From: Chloroflexota bacterium
Lineage (GTDB): Bacteria; Chloroflexota; Limnocylindria; QHBO01
Direction of reading: 5' to 3'
Length of the DNA: 51,185 bases
Assembly: GCA_003243965.1 (NCBI GenBank)
Contig: QHBO01000044.1
Location: 1 to 51,185 of the forward strand
The notes beneath the pieces were generated by a model that saw only the letters and a program-made list of their open reading frames with translations, was not told the origin of the DNA and did no database searches. The translations under genes were made by a program, and so were the position numbers. Below are positions 7,622-17,413 of this stretch, one piece after another (positions within the stretch are counted from its first letter, which is position 1; each line of letters begins with the position of its first letter).

Positions 7622-9244
7622 ATGCCCCCGAATCTGGGCGAGCCTGAGTTTGCCACGCCGGCACCGCGCGAGGCGCCTCCGCACGCGACAGGCGCCAAAC
7701 GCTCGGCGCTTGGTGACGGGCAACGCCGCTCGCCTCCGAAGCTGCCGTTCCTGCTCGTCGCATTGGCCGAACTGGGAATCGGCCTCGAGTTGGCCCGGCC
7801 GTTCAAGACCGCAGCGATCGCCTACGACACCGCCGCATCCGTCATCCACTTCGAGCGGATGGCCAGTGGCCGTCTTCTCGAAGCAGTCCTGAACACCACG
7901 CCCAAGCCTCTGCTGACGGTCGTGGATGGCCTCCTCTATGCGCTGACCGGCGATTGGCGACCCATCGCCTGGGCGACCCTGGCGGCGTTCGCGGCCGCGG
8001 CGGCGATCGCCTCGTACGTCGCGGCGAGGTTGGATGGCTGGCTCGCTGCGGGGCTCGTCGCGGTCGCCTTCGGGACGTCGGGCGGCCTGTGGATCGACGC
8101 CGGCCTGTCGCTCGCCGTCGCCTGGGCGCTCCTCGGCCTGGCGCTTGCCGCGCTGGCCGTCACCAGTGCACGGCCGCGATACGGCCTCACCGGCGTGGCC
8201 ATCCTGCTCGCCTCGCTGGCCCGCATCGAGTCGCTGGCGCTCGTCCCGGTCGCGGTCGCTTCACTGGCCTGGGCGTCGACGCGACACCCACCCGCCAGGC
8301 GGCCACCAGAGGCCGCCTGGCTTGTGCCGCTGATCCCGACCCTGGCGATACCGATCATGCTCATCCACGACTGGATCCTGATCCGCGACCCGATGTACTG
8401 GGCACAGATTGCCGACCGCTATTCGGCCACCACGCGCTCGCCGATCCTTGCGCCGGGAGGGATGGTGGCTGCGCTCGCCGGGCACGGCGTCCAGGAGATC
8501 GGGTTTCTGATCCTGGGCGCGGTCGGCATCGTGCGCCTGGCGCGAGGGCGCAGCCGAGCGCTGGCCATCGGTCTCATCGGCCTGTGCCTCGGAGTGTCGG
8601 GGCTGCTGGTGCTCCTCGCCGCCCGGCATATCTACGTTTCGGACCGGTATTTCCTGCTGATCGACGCGGCCCTGATCGTCGCCGCCGGGTTTGGCGCCGC
8701 GGCCATCGCTGAGCGCCTGTCGCTGGTGGCGATGCGCGTCCGCAGCGTGGGCGTCCCGCGGATCCTCCGGGCGGTGGCCGCAATGACGCTGGGTGGGCTG
8801 GTCGCCATCGCTCTCGGATGGCCGCTCGCGTCCTTCGACCCGCGGGTTCGATCAACCCTCGCGACCCACCTCGCGCTCTCCGATCACTTCGCCACCAGCC
8901 TGCCGCTGATCCGTGCCGCGCTGGCCGCACCCTCCGGCGCGGCGGGTGTCGGGCGACTACCGTCCGTACGGCTGTCGGTGCCGCTGCCGCTCCTGCCTCG
9001 CGCGGTGGTGGACACCGACCTGTCCTGGCTGCAGGTCGGGTTGAACGCCGGAGTCGAGCCGGGACGCCAGTTTCCGATTGCCGGTCAGATCGTGTTTCAC
9101 GACCGATTGGGTGATCCCCGCCTCAAGGTGCTCACCGCGATCGAGGTCATGACCCCGAGGCGGGTGGGATCTGTGGTCGTCCGCCCATTGAAGGTCAACC
9201 CTGCTGCCGGCTATTGGCTCGTCCTCGGGATGCAGGGTCCGTGA
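7622..9244 (+). CDS. Polytopic membrane protein, GT-C/ArnT-like
   Basis: A 540-residue protein with about 35 polar N-terminal residues and then 10 or more hydrophobic segments. Between the first helices, FERMASGRLLEAVLNTTPKPLL resembles the first extracytoplasmic loop of GT-C glycosyltransferases, and LASLARIESLALVPVAVASL is the family's usual helix near 200. The C-terminal 150 residues form a soluble extracytoplasmic domain (LPSVRLSVPLPLLPRAVVDT onward). It probably moves sugars from polyprenyl phosphate carriers, but no diagnostic catalytic aspartate pair can be assigned by eye. It is translationally coupled to the GT87-like gene by a GTGA overlap. Confidence 0.7.
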   Translation: MPPNLGEPEFATPAPREAPPHATGAKRSALGDGQRRSPPKLPFLLVALAELGIGLELARPFKTAAIAYDTAASVIHFERMASGRLLEAVLNTTPKPLLTVVDGLLYALTGDWRPIAWATLAAFAAAAAIASYVAARLDGWLAAGLVAVAFGTSGGLWIDAGLSLAVAWALLGLALAALAVTSARPRYGLTGVAILLASLARIESLALVPVAVASLAWASTRHPPARRPPEAAWLVPLIPTLAIPIMLIHDWILIRDPMYWAQIADRYSATTRSPILAPGGMVAALAGHGVQEIGFLILGAVGIVRLARGRSRALAIGLIGLCLGVSGLLVLLAARHIYVSDRYFLLIDAALIVAAGFGAAAIAERLSLVAMRVRSVGVPRILRAVAAMTLGGLVAIALGWPLASFDPRVRSTLATHLALSDHFATSLPLIRAALAAPSGAAGVGRLPSVRLSVPLPLLPRAVVDTDLSWLQVGLNAGVEPGRQFPIAGQIVFHDRLGDPRLKVLTAIEVMTPRRVGSVVVRPLKVNPAAGYWLVLGMQGP

Positions 9245-10527
9245 CCGGCCCCAAGCACGCGGTCCTCAATTCGCGCCTGGCTCTGGCACTCGCGGCGATG
9301 GTCGGGCCGGCAGTACTGGTGCTCGAGGGCATCCGCCAGGGCGGACACGGGTTGTGGAACGACTTCGCCTCTTACTGGCTCGTCGGCAGGCTGGTCGCCG
9401 CGGGGCACACGCCATACGACCTGACCGCGCTCGTCCGCCTGGGGTCACACCAGGGCGTGGTTTTTCAGGCAGGGACCGGTTACTCCTACCCGCTGCCGTT
9501 TGCCGTCCTGATGATTCCGTTGAGTGCGCTGCCATTCGCGTTCGCGGCCAGCCTCTTCACCATCGCTTCGATCCTGGTCTTTGGCTGGGCGGTTGCCAGC
9601 TGGGTTGGTGACAGGCGCCTGGTTGCCGTTGGTCTTCCGTGGACGCTGGTCATCGCGCTCCTGGCCGGCCTGTACCCGCCGGTTGCCGGATCGTTGTTCT
9701 TCGGTCAGGCGAACCTCCTCGTGTTTGGCGCGCTGGCCTTTGGTGTCAGGCGTTGGCTTGACGCCGATACCCGAGCCGACTGGTGGGGTGGGATCGCCAT
9801 CGGAGCCGCTGGGATCGTCAAGATCGCGCCGCTCGCCCTGGTGCTGCCGGCCGGTCTGGCGCGTCGATCCCACGCACTGGCGGGCATCCTCGCCGGCGCA
9901 GGCGGAGCGCTGGCAGCGGCGCTCGTGGTGGCGCCATTCGGCCTCGGGGGCGCAGGTCGGCTCGCCGAGCTCGGCAGCCCCGACCCGTATTGGACGAATC
10001 AATCGCTCAACGGGTTGATCTCTCGGCTGACGGTTCGCAACGAGCGGACCGTTCCGTTCCTTCGCGGTCTCGACCCGAGCATCGCCGCCTGGATCCTGTT
10101 CGGACTGTTTGCGCTCGTCACCACCGCCGCGCTCTGGCGCGCGCGCGATCGGCTGAGTACCCGTCAGGGGTATTGGCTGGCGATCGGGTTTACGCTCGTG
10201 GCGGCGGTGATTGCCGCCCCGAAGAACTCGTTCTGGAACCACGTGCCGGCACTGGTCGGCATCGGCCTGCTGATCGCCGCAGCCGACTCCGCTCGGCTTC
10301 GGGACCCGGTCACGCGCGGGCTGGTGCTGACGTGGTACGGCCTGGCCGTGGTGCAGCGCGTCGTGGACAGCCTCAGTGGCGCCACTCTCCAGGCGTGGGG
10401 GCCGCCCGGCGCGCTGCTGTCGTCCGCGGCGGTATGCGGGCTCGTCGCGTTGTGGCTGGCCCTTGGCAGAGCGCTGTTGCACGCGCCGACGGCGCGGCGC
10501 CAAGGCTCCACTGCGGCTCCTGGCTGA
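9241..10527 (+). CDS. GT87-family (DUF2029) polyprenol-phosphate-dependent glycosyltransferase
   Basis: A 428-residue integral membrane protein with 9-10 helices. WNDFASYWLVGRLVAAGHTPYDL at about 40-60 is the first-loop motif of DUF2029/GT87 enzymes, and YWTNQSLNGLISRL near 250 is a strong family hallmark; FFGQANLLVFGALAF also fits. Known GT87 members are mannosyl- or arabinosyltransferases that use polyprenyl-phosphate sugars outside the membrane. GTG at 9241 overlaps the previous stop by 4 bp and is preferred over a TTG at 9214. Together with its partner it may extend an envelope glycan or glycolipid. Confidence 0.85.
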   Translation: MTGPKHAVLNSRLALALAAMVGPAVLVLEGIRQGGHGLWNDFASYWLVGRLVAAGHTPYDLTALVRLGSHQGVVFQAGTGYSYPLPFAVLMIPLSALPFAFAASLFTIASILVFGWAVASWVGDRRLVAVGLPWTLVIALLAGLYPPVAGSLFFGQANLLVFGALAFGVRRWLDADTRADWWGGIAIGAAGIVKIAPLALVLPAGLARRSHALAGILAGAGGALAAALVVAPFGLGGAGRLAELGSPDPYWTNQSLNGLISRLTVRNERTVPFLRGLDPSIAAWILFGLFALVTTAALWRARDRLSTRQGYWLAIGFTLVAAVIAAPKNSFWNHVPALVGIGLLIAAADSARLRDPVTRGLVLTWYGLAVVQRVVDSLSGATLQAWGPPGALLSSAAVCGLVALWLALGRALLHAPTARRQGSTAAPG

Positions 10528-10619
10528 TCATTCCAGCCACCATGCCCGCGATGCCGAGGCCGGCCACGACGAAGCCCAGCCACTTCAGACCTTCGCCGAT
10601 ACCTTGCATGGTAGCCGCG

Positions 10620-10627
<8 letters not shown>
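10373..10627 (-). CDS. Possible small hydrophobic protein downstream of malate synthase
   Basis: An 84-codon frame whose ATG overlaps the end of malate synthase by 8 bp. The first 33 residues make a plausible single membrane helix ([17 protein letters not shown]). The remaining 50 or so residues are Arg/Pro-rich and lie antisense to the end of the GT87 gene, so they are probably not under selection as protein. It could be a genuine short membrane protein whose stop was pushed downstream, or chance. I recognise no family. Confidence 0.25.
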
Positions 10628-12236
<1,609 letters not shown>

Positions 12237-12262
12237 GCGCGGTTCCACTGGAGGGGTCGACG

Positions 12263-12290
12263 ATCGCCGTCAAGCGTTGATTATCGCCGT
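12263..12290. promoter_or_regulatory. Direct repeat upstream of malate synthase (candidate operator)
   Basis: ATCGCCGT occurs at 12263-12270 and again at 12283-12290, exactly 20 bp or two helical turns apart, in the 134-bp space between malate synthase and the divergent DUF4396 gene. Such spacing is typical of side-by-side binding of a regulator. No matching core promoter is clear. Confidence 0.3.
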
Positions 12291-12382
12291 ACCAAACTGT
12301 TCCCTGCAGGTCAAGGTGGAGCAGAATCGTTGGAGCGTCTAGCAGCCAAGCTGGGCTTCGGTGAGGAACATCGGGAGATGGG

Positions 12383-13165
12383 ATGACTGATATCCGACTC
12401 GGGCCATGGGGGCCCTTCCCATTCGTCGACCTGGTTCTGCTCGGATGGCTGGCGATCACCTTGGCGTCGGTGGCGTACGTCGGCTGGGATGCGTGGCGCA
12501 ACAACCCGGAGCTGACGGTGATGAAGTGGGGCTGGGTGCTCGTAACGGCCTACATCGGTCCGGTCGGTCTGGTCTTGTACGTCCTGTCGTGCAAGGAGCC
12601 ACAGCCTGGAACCCATGAGCGCTTCGTCACGCCCCTTTGGAAGCAGGGCCTCGGATCCACGATTCATTGCCTGGCCGGCGATGCCACCGGCATCATCGCC
12701 GCCGCGACGATCACTGGGCTGCTCGGCCTGCCGATGGGCCTCGACTTCGTCATCGAATATGCTGCCGGGTTCGCTTTCGGATTGCTGATCTTCCAGGCCC
12801 TGTTCATGAAGGACATGATGGGCGGCTCGTACATCGCCGCCCTTCGCCAGACCATCCTGCCCGAATGGCTGTCGATGAACTTCGTGATGGCGGGGATGTT
12901 TCCGGCGATGGCGATCCTGATGATGGGTCGCGACATGCGGGCGATGGAACCGACGAACCTGGCCTTCTGGGGAGCGATGTCCGGGGCAGTGCTCATCGGC
13001 TTCGCGGTCGCCTATCCGATCAACGTCTGGATGGTGCTCAAGCGGCTGAAGCACGGGATGGGCACACAACGGGCGCTCGGACGGGGTGGACAGGCGGACG
13101 GCGTCGAGCGTGCGTCGAATCGCCGACGCACGGCGCCCCAAGCGGCGGCGGGGCGGGGGTCGTGA
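12383..13165 (+). CDS. DUF4396 integral membrane protein
   Basis: A 260-residue membrane protein with five to six helices, the first at about 15-35 (VDLVLLGWLAITLASVAYV). STIHCLAGDATGIIAAATIT near 93-112 and FKxMxGG-like ALFMKDMMGGSYIAALRQTI near 135 are hallmarks of the DUF4396 family, whose members often sit beside copper-protein genes. The histidine, cysteine and methionines of these motifs could hold metal, but that is inference. A GGGAGATGGG segment precedes the ATG. The last 35 residues are Arg/Ala-rich and cytoplasmic. Its stop overlaps the start of the multicopper oxidase (TGATG), so the two proteins probably work together. Confidence 0.85.
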   Translation: MTDIRLGPWGPFPFVDLVLLGWLAITLASVAYVGWDAWRNNPELTVMKWGWVLVTAYIGPVGLVLYVLSCKEPQPGTHERFVTPLWKQGLGSTIHCLAGDATGIIAAATITGLLGLPMGLDFVIEYAAGFAFGLLIFQALFMKDMMGGSYIAALRQTILPEWLSMNFVMAGMFPAMAILMMGRDMRAMEPTNLAFWGAMSGAVLIGFAVAYPINVWMVLKRLKHGMGTQRALGRGGQADGVERASNRRRTAPQAAAGRGS

Positions 13166-14361
13166 TGGACGGCATGGACCATGGTCTTGGCGACCGGAAA
13201 CCCAAGGGTGCCGGCTCGGCCCGCGAGAAGGCCGCTGAGCGTGACGAGGGCGCCTTTGGCGTCACCCGTGCGCAGCTCGTCGCGGTCAGTCTGCTGTCGA
13301 TGGTCGCCCTCGCGGCCGGGGTGCTGTTCTCCGCCGCGACCGTGAACCTGGCGCTTGGAGCCCGCGACGTCGGCGGTGCGGTGATGCCGCCCATGATGAC
13401 CATGACTCGCGACACGCCAGGTCAGGCGATGCGCGACATGGCGGCCATCGACCCGCGGACAGTCAGCTATCGCGCGCCGGTCGATGCGCGCGGCGATCAG
13501 CCGCTCGAGGCGCGCATCGATAACGGCGTCAAGGTCTACGACTTCACGATCTCGGTGATCGAGTGGAACATCCTGCCGTACGAGCGAGTGATGGCCTACG
13601 CCGTCAACGGGCAGGTACCCGGGCCGCGGATCCGCGTCACCGAAGGCGATCGGGTGCGCTTCAACGTCACCAATCGGCTCCCCGAATCGACGACCATCCA
13701 TTGGCACGGCCTCGTCGTCCCGAACGCGATGGACGGACCGGCGGGAATCACCCAGGCTCCGATCGCACCCGGAGCGTCGTTCACCTACGAGTTCACCGTG
13801 CAGCAGGCCGGTACCTTCTTCTACCACTCGCACGATCACGCCGACCGTCAACAGGCCCTCGGCCTGTACGGCGCCTTGATCATCGACCCAAGGGATCCGT
13901 CGACCGAACCGCGGGCCGATCTGGAGGTTGTCATCCAGCTCCAGGAGTGGCTCGAGAAGGAGGGTTACACCTTCCCGGCGATGCCGATGGACGGGGCGCA
14001 GCCGAACTTCTTCACGATCAACGGCAAGGCGTTTCCCTCCACCCAGACGGTGCGTGCCAAGGTCGGGGACCGCATCCGCGTCCGGTTTATCGGTACCAAC
14101 AGCGGGTTCATCCACCCGATGCACATCCACGGCGGGCCATTCACCATTGTCGCGACCGATGGCGTTCCGATGCCGGCGTCGGCACAGATCCAGAAAGACA
14201 CCGTCAACGTGGGGCCCGGCGAGCGCTACGACGTCATCTGGACGGCACGCGAACCGGGCAAGTGGCTCCTCCACTGTCATATCAACCACCACACGACCAA
14301 CGACAACGTCGAGGAGCAGGGCGGCGGTGGGCTGACGATGATCATCGAGGTCAGCTCATGA
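13165..14361 (+). CDS. Membrane-anchored multicopper oxidase
   Basis: A 398-residue protein with an N-terminal membrane anchor at 36-62 and two visible cupredoxin domains facing outward. Copper motifs are HWHG (H179, H181), HSHDH (H221, H223), HPMHIHG (H317, H320, H322) and HCHINHH (H370, C371, H372, H376). This gives a complete type 2/type 3 trinuclear set and the type 1 cysteine and histidines. The usual axial type 1 ligand five residues after H376 (Met, Leu or Phe) is Asn381, which is odd. A Met-rich stretch near 74-80 (MPPMMTM) could handle copper. Such enzymes oxidise Cu(I), phenols or nitrogen compounds; pairing with DUF4396 hints at copper handling. Confidence 0.92.
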   Translation: MDGMDHGLGDRKPKGAGSAREKAAERDEGAFGVTRAQLVAVSLLSMVALAAGVLFSAATVNLALGARDVGGAVMPPMMTMTRDTPGQAMRDMAAIDPRTVSYRAPVDARGDQPLEARIDNGVKVYDFTISVIEWNILPYERVMAYAVNGQVPGPRIRVTEGDRVRFNVTNRLPESTTIHWHGLVVPNAMDGPAGITQAPIAPGASFTYEFTVQQAGTFFYHSHDHADRQQALGLYGALIIDPRDPSTEPRADLEVVIQLQEWLEKEGYTFPAMPMDGAQPNFFTINGKAFPSTQTVRAKVGDRIRVRFIGTNSGFIHPMHIHGGPFTIVATDGVPMPASAQIQKDTVNVGPGERYDVIWTAREPGKWLLHCHINHHTTNDNVEEQGGGGLTMIIEVSS

Positions 14362-14509
14362 GACGACCGCGCGCGGGGGATTGGGCGCGCCTGCGCCAGG
14401 GAGGAGCTAGGTGGGGTCGAGGGGCTGGTGTTCCCGGAAGGCCCTCGCCGAGAGCCTCTTCGCGCGGTGGCGGGTGTTTGGGCCCGATCGGATCGTGATC
14501 GAGGCCACC

Positions 14510-14547
14510 CCGGAGGCCGACGCACGCGGGCTTCCGGCGGCCTCCGG
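14510..14547 (-). terminator. GC-rich hairpin downstream of tRNA-Pro(CGG)
   Basis: CCGGAGGCCG and CGGCCTCCGG form a perfect 10-bp stem with an 18-nt loop, 13 bp past the tRNA 3' end and about 150 bp past the end of the multicopper oxidase gene on the other strand. No U-run follows on either side, so it is a possible but not classical terminator for both. Confidence 0.4.
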
Positions 14548-14559
14548 GAGAAATCGAAG

Positions 14560-14635
14560 TGGTCGGGGCGAGAGGACTCGAACCTCCGACCTCGTCGTCC
14601 CGAACGACGCGCGCTACCTACTGCGCCACGCCCCG
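14560..14635 (-). tRNA. tRNA-Pro (anticodon CGG)
   Basis: A 76-nt cloverleaf reads cleanly on the minus strand: acceptor stem CGGGGCG/CGCCCCG, D arm GGCGCAG...GTAGCGC, anticodon stem CGTCG/CGACG around TTCGGGA (anticodon CGG), T arm GGAGG-TTCGAGT-CCTCT, discriminator A and an encoded CCA. It reads CCG codons, which are very frequent in this genome. Confidence 0.97.
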
Positions 14636-14715
14636 ACCGTGGGCCCGCAGACCGAAGCCGAATGGTAGCAGCGAGCCGCCGACCCGGTCCAACCGGCGGG
14701 TAAAGGAAGGCTGAC

Positions 14716-14775
14716 GGCCGGAACCGAGAGGGCCGGAACCGAGAGGGCCGGAACCGACAGGGCCGGAAGCTAGAG
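14716..14775 (+). repeat. Four tandem 15-bp repeats
   Basis: Units of GGCCGGAACCGAGAG: copies 1 and 2 are perfect, copy 3 has one change (GACAG), copy 4 has two (GCTAGAG), and a further GGCCG follows. They fill most of the space between tRNA-Pro(CGG) and the PIG-V gene, ending 33 bp before its start. They could be a variable-number repeat or affect expression of the PIG-V gene. Confidence 0.9.
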
Positions 14776-14808
14776 GGCCGTCCCTCCGGCCGGCCGTACA
14801 CTCCGCGG

Positions 14809-15969
14809 ATGCGGGCGCCAAGCCGGACCGACCTGGAGCTTATCGGTCTGACGCTCCTGATCAAGCCGGTCCTGCTCCTGCTGGGCGTGGCCGCCGCCGC
14901 GGTCATCGCCAACTCCGCGATCACCGCGCCGGGCGACATGGTCGCGCTCTGGAACCGATGGGACGCGCCGCACTACCTCGACCTGGTGGTGTTCGGCTAT
15001 CGGGCCGCCGACCCAGGGATGCTGGTCGGGCCCGACGGCTATCGGTCCGTCTACCCCGGCGACCTGCCGCTGTACATCGTCTTCTTCCCGCTCTTCCCGT
15101 GGCTGGCGACGCCGATCTTCGCGGTCCTGCGCGACCCGCTGACATCGGTCCTGATCGTGAGCACGGTGGCCTCGCTGTTCGTCGCACCGCTGCTGTACCA
15201 CTTGGTGGCTGCGGAGTTCGGGATGCGCACCGCTCGGTACGCCGCGTGGTTCGTACTCATCTTCCCGACCGCCTACTTCCTGCACATCGGCTACACCGAG
15301 GGCCTGTTCCTGGCCCTGGTGCTCGGCTCGTTCCTGGCAGCACGGCGCGACCGATGGTGGCTGGCCGGCATCCTCGGCGGCCTCGCCGCGCTCGCGCGGA
15401 TCAACGGCCTGGTCCTGATTCCGGCGCTCATCGCCGAGGCGGGCGACCAGTGGTACCGCGATCCGGCGCGGCGGCTGCACGCTAAATGGCTGGCGATCGG
15501 GCTCGTTGGAGTGGGGTTCGCCGGCTACCTGGCGCTCAACCTGGCGATCTATGGCAACCCGCTCGCGTTCCTGCGGATCCAAAACGAGCATTGGTTCAAG
15601 TCGCTGGCCTGGCCGTGGGAAGGGATCGGCGGCGTGGTCGGCAGCATCACCGGCCGCACGCCGAGCGACTCGCTGATGCTCGGCTGGATGGAGCTGCTGT
15701 TCATCGGTCTGGGGCTGGCGGGGACGGTGTACGCAGCCTTCCGCTTCCGGCCGAGCTGGTTCGTGTGGATGACCGGCAACTGGCTGCTCTTCACCTCGAC
15801 CGCCTTCGTGATGTCCGTTCCACGCTACTCGCTGACGCTGTTTCCGCTGTTTGTGTGGTTCGCGGTGCTGGCACGACGACCGGTGGTGCTGGCCGGGCTG
15901 AGCATCGCGAGCCTGCTCCTGTTCGGGTTCTTCGCCACCCAGTTCGCGGCCGGCCGATGGGCCTTCTGA
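14809..15969 (+). CDS. PIG-V-type mannosyltransferase (GT-C fold)
   Basis: A 386-residue membrane protein with about ten helices. WNRWDAPHYLDLVVFGY at 48-64 is the PIG-V/GT76 first-loop motif with its catalytic-type Asp. YPGDLPLYIVFFPLFPWL and LARINGLVLIPALIAE near 196 are family-typical. It most likely transfers mannose from a polyprenol-phosphate donor outside the membrane, which fits the Dpm1-like donor synthase at 46208-46984. The last 13 bp overlap the start of a lipoprotein gene, implying cotranscription. Confidence 0.87.
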   Translation: MRAPSRTDLELIGLTLLIKPVLLLLGVAAAAVIANSAITAPGDMVALWNRWDAPHYLDLVVFGYRAADPGMLVGPDGYRSVYPGDLPLYIVFFPLFPWLATPIFAVLRDPLTSVLIVSTVASLFVAPLLYHLVAAEFGMRTARYAAWFVLIFPTAYFLHIGYTEGLFLALVLGSFLAARRDRWWLAGILGGLAALARINGLVLIPALIAEAGDQWYRDPARRLHAKWLAIGLVGVGFAGYLALNLAIYGNPLAFLRIQNEHWFKSLAWPWEGIGGVVGSITGRTPSDSLMLGWMELLFIGLGLAGTVYAAFRFRPSWFVWMTGNWLLFTSTAFVMSVPRYSLTLFPLFVWFAVLARRPVVLAGLSIASLLLFGFFATQFAAGRWAF

Positions 15970-16601
15970 GCCGATCCCTGCTGATCTGCGCGATCCTCCT
16001 GGGCGCCTGCAGCGCGGGCCAGACCGATGTGACCGCCAGCGGGACGACTGCGGCCGCGGAGGGACATGCGGTCAGGCTTCCAAATGGCGGCGGAGCGATG
16101 GCCTGGGGTTCGGGCAGCTATGGCGTGGTGCTCGTGCATGACGCGGGGGCCAGCGCCGCGATCTGGCAACCCGCCGCCCGGGCGATAGCCGCCGACCGCA
16201 TGGCGGTGCTCGCTGTGGAGCCTACCGATGGGGCAAGCGTCAGGGCGGCGATCGCCTATCTGAAGTCCCGCGGCGCACTGCGCGTGGCGCTGATCGGGGC
16301 GGGGCGCGGGGCCGATGCGGTGCTCGAGCTGGGGCGAGACGACCGCGGATCCATCGACCAGGTCATCACCATCTCGGCACGGGGCGACGCCGCGAGGCTC
16401 GGCGCGTTCCCCAAGCTGTTCATCGCCTCGCAGGGAGAGGCAGCCGCCGCGGACGCACGGCGGATGGCGGCCGAGGCGCCCGGAGCGTGGAACGAGCTGC
16501 TCATCGTGCCCGGCTCGGCAAGCGGGGCGGCGATCCTTGCCTCGCCGGCCGGGCCGCAGGTGCTGAACGCCGCCCTGCGCCGACTCGGGGAGCGCCGCTG
16601 A
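15957..16601 (+). CDS. Alpha/beta-hydrolase-like lipoprotein lacking the nucleophile serine
   Basis: A 214-residue predicted lipoprotein. The signal LLICAILLGAC ends in a lipobox cysteine at about residue 18. The mature part has the alpha/beta-hydrolase order: strand and oxyanion turn (VVLVHDAGASAAIW), helix, strand MAVLAVEP, then VALIGAGRGADAVLEL at the nucleophile elbow, and later LFIASQGEAAAADAR. The elbow normally reads GxSxG; here it is GAGRG with no serine, so classical hydrolysis is unlikely. It overlaps the PIG-V gene by 13 bp. It may be a non-catalytic binding protein; I cannot name a ligand. Confidence 0.75.
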   Translation: MGLLSRSLLICAILLGACSAGQTDVTASGTTAAAEGHAVRLPNGGGAMAWGSGSYGVVLVHDAGASAAIWQPAARAIAADRMAVLAVEPTDGASVRAAIAYLKSRGALRVALIGAGRGADAVLELGRDDRGSIDQVITISARGDAARLGAFPKLFIASQGEAAAADARRMAAEAPGAWNELLIVPGSASGAAILASPAGPQVLNAALRRLGERR

Positions 16602-16864
16602 TTTCGCCGTCGTCATGCGGGGCGCCGGACAAGGAAATGCCCCGAAGGAACCGCGGCGACCGTTGATGTCATCTCCAGTCGGCTCGCTGCCCCTTCGGGA
16701 CACCTGCAGCATGGCAGGCGGAAGCTCGACGAACAAGGGTGCTTATCCACCAGATCCGCCAGTTGAGGCCGAGTTGTCCACACCTCGTGCCCATGCGAGC
16801 CGGCGCGTAACGCGGCGCGTATCGAGGGAGGCAGGGGTGCCGCACCACGGATCAGGAGGAGACG

Positions 16865-17413
16865 ATGCGCATCGGACGTCGGGGACGCCGGGGATTCATG
16901 GGCCTCGCGGTCGGGACGATCGTCCTGATCGTGCTTGCCGCCTGTGCGCGGAACGGCGGAGCCGGGTCGGCCAGCACGGCGGCCGGTGGCAGCGGCCCCA
17001 AGCTGACCGTCGCGCAGACCAGCGCCGGACGGGCGCTCGCCGGCGACAGCGGCAAGACGCTCTACACATTCGCCAAGGATTCGAACGGCACGAGCGCGTG
17101 CAGCGGAGGATGCGCCGCCACGTGGCCGCCGTTCACCGTGCCGGCCGGCCAGACGGTCAAGCCGGGCGACGGCGTCACCGGGAGCATCGGCACCCTGAAG
17201 CGCGACGACGGCTCGATGCAGGTCACCTACGCCGGCCACCCGCTGTATTACTACGCGCCCGATGCCAAGCCGGGAGACTCCACCGGTCAGGGAGTGGGCG
17301 GCGTGTGGTTCATCGCCTCTCCCTCCGGGCAGATGGGCGGCGGGAGCGGCGCGGCCAGCGGTTCGCCGGAACCCAGCGCGTCGGCGTCGAAGAGCGCGGG
17401 ATACGGCTACTGA
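16865..17413 (+). CDS. COG4315-type repeat lipoprotein
   Basis: A 182-residue protein with a basic N-terminus, a hydrophobic helix and lipobox LAAC near residue 27. The mature part has two copies of the secreted-repeat domain of COG4315 (Lipoprotein_15): GKTLYTFAKDSNGTSACSGG-CAATWPPF near 63-90, with two cysteines, and YAGHPLYYYAPDAKPGDSTG with GVWF near 124-155. Its function is unknown in the family. The tail is Gly/Ser/Pro-rich. AGGAGGAG sits 5 nt before the ATG, a strong ribosome-binding site. The 263 bp upstream hold no gene I can support. It converges on the monooxygenase gene with a 7-bp overlap. Confidence 0.85.
   Translation: MRIGRRGRRGFMGLAVGTIVLIVLAACARNGGAGSASTAAGGSGPKLTVAQTSAGRALAGDSGKTLYTFAKDSNGTSACSGGCAATWPPFTVPAGQTVKPGDGVTGSIGTLKRDDGSMQVTYAGHPLYYYAPDAKPGDSTGQGVGGVWFIASPSGQMGGGSGAASGSPEPSASASKSAGYGY

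Noticed and set aside
14358-14498. 46-codon ORF overlapping the multicopper oxidase stop as ATGA
   Set aside because: The product is Arg/Gly/Pro-rich low-complexity sequence with no recognisable fold; the overlap alone is weak support in such GC-rich DNA.
14560-14780. tRNA-Pro(CGG) with nearby repeats as an integration site of a mobile element
   Set aside because: I see no integrase and no duplicated tRNA 3' end; the 15-bp repeats do not match the tRNA.
16641-16699. GGAACCGCGG sequence and an inverted repeat CCCGAAGG/CCTTCGGG suggesting a T-box leader
   Set aside because: Only about 40 bp separate it from the upstream gene, leaving no room for a stem I and specifier loop, and the downstream gene is a COG4315 lipoprotein rather than an aminoacyl-tRNA or amino-acid gene.
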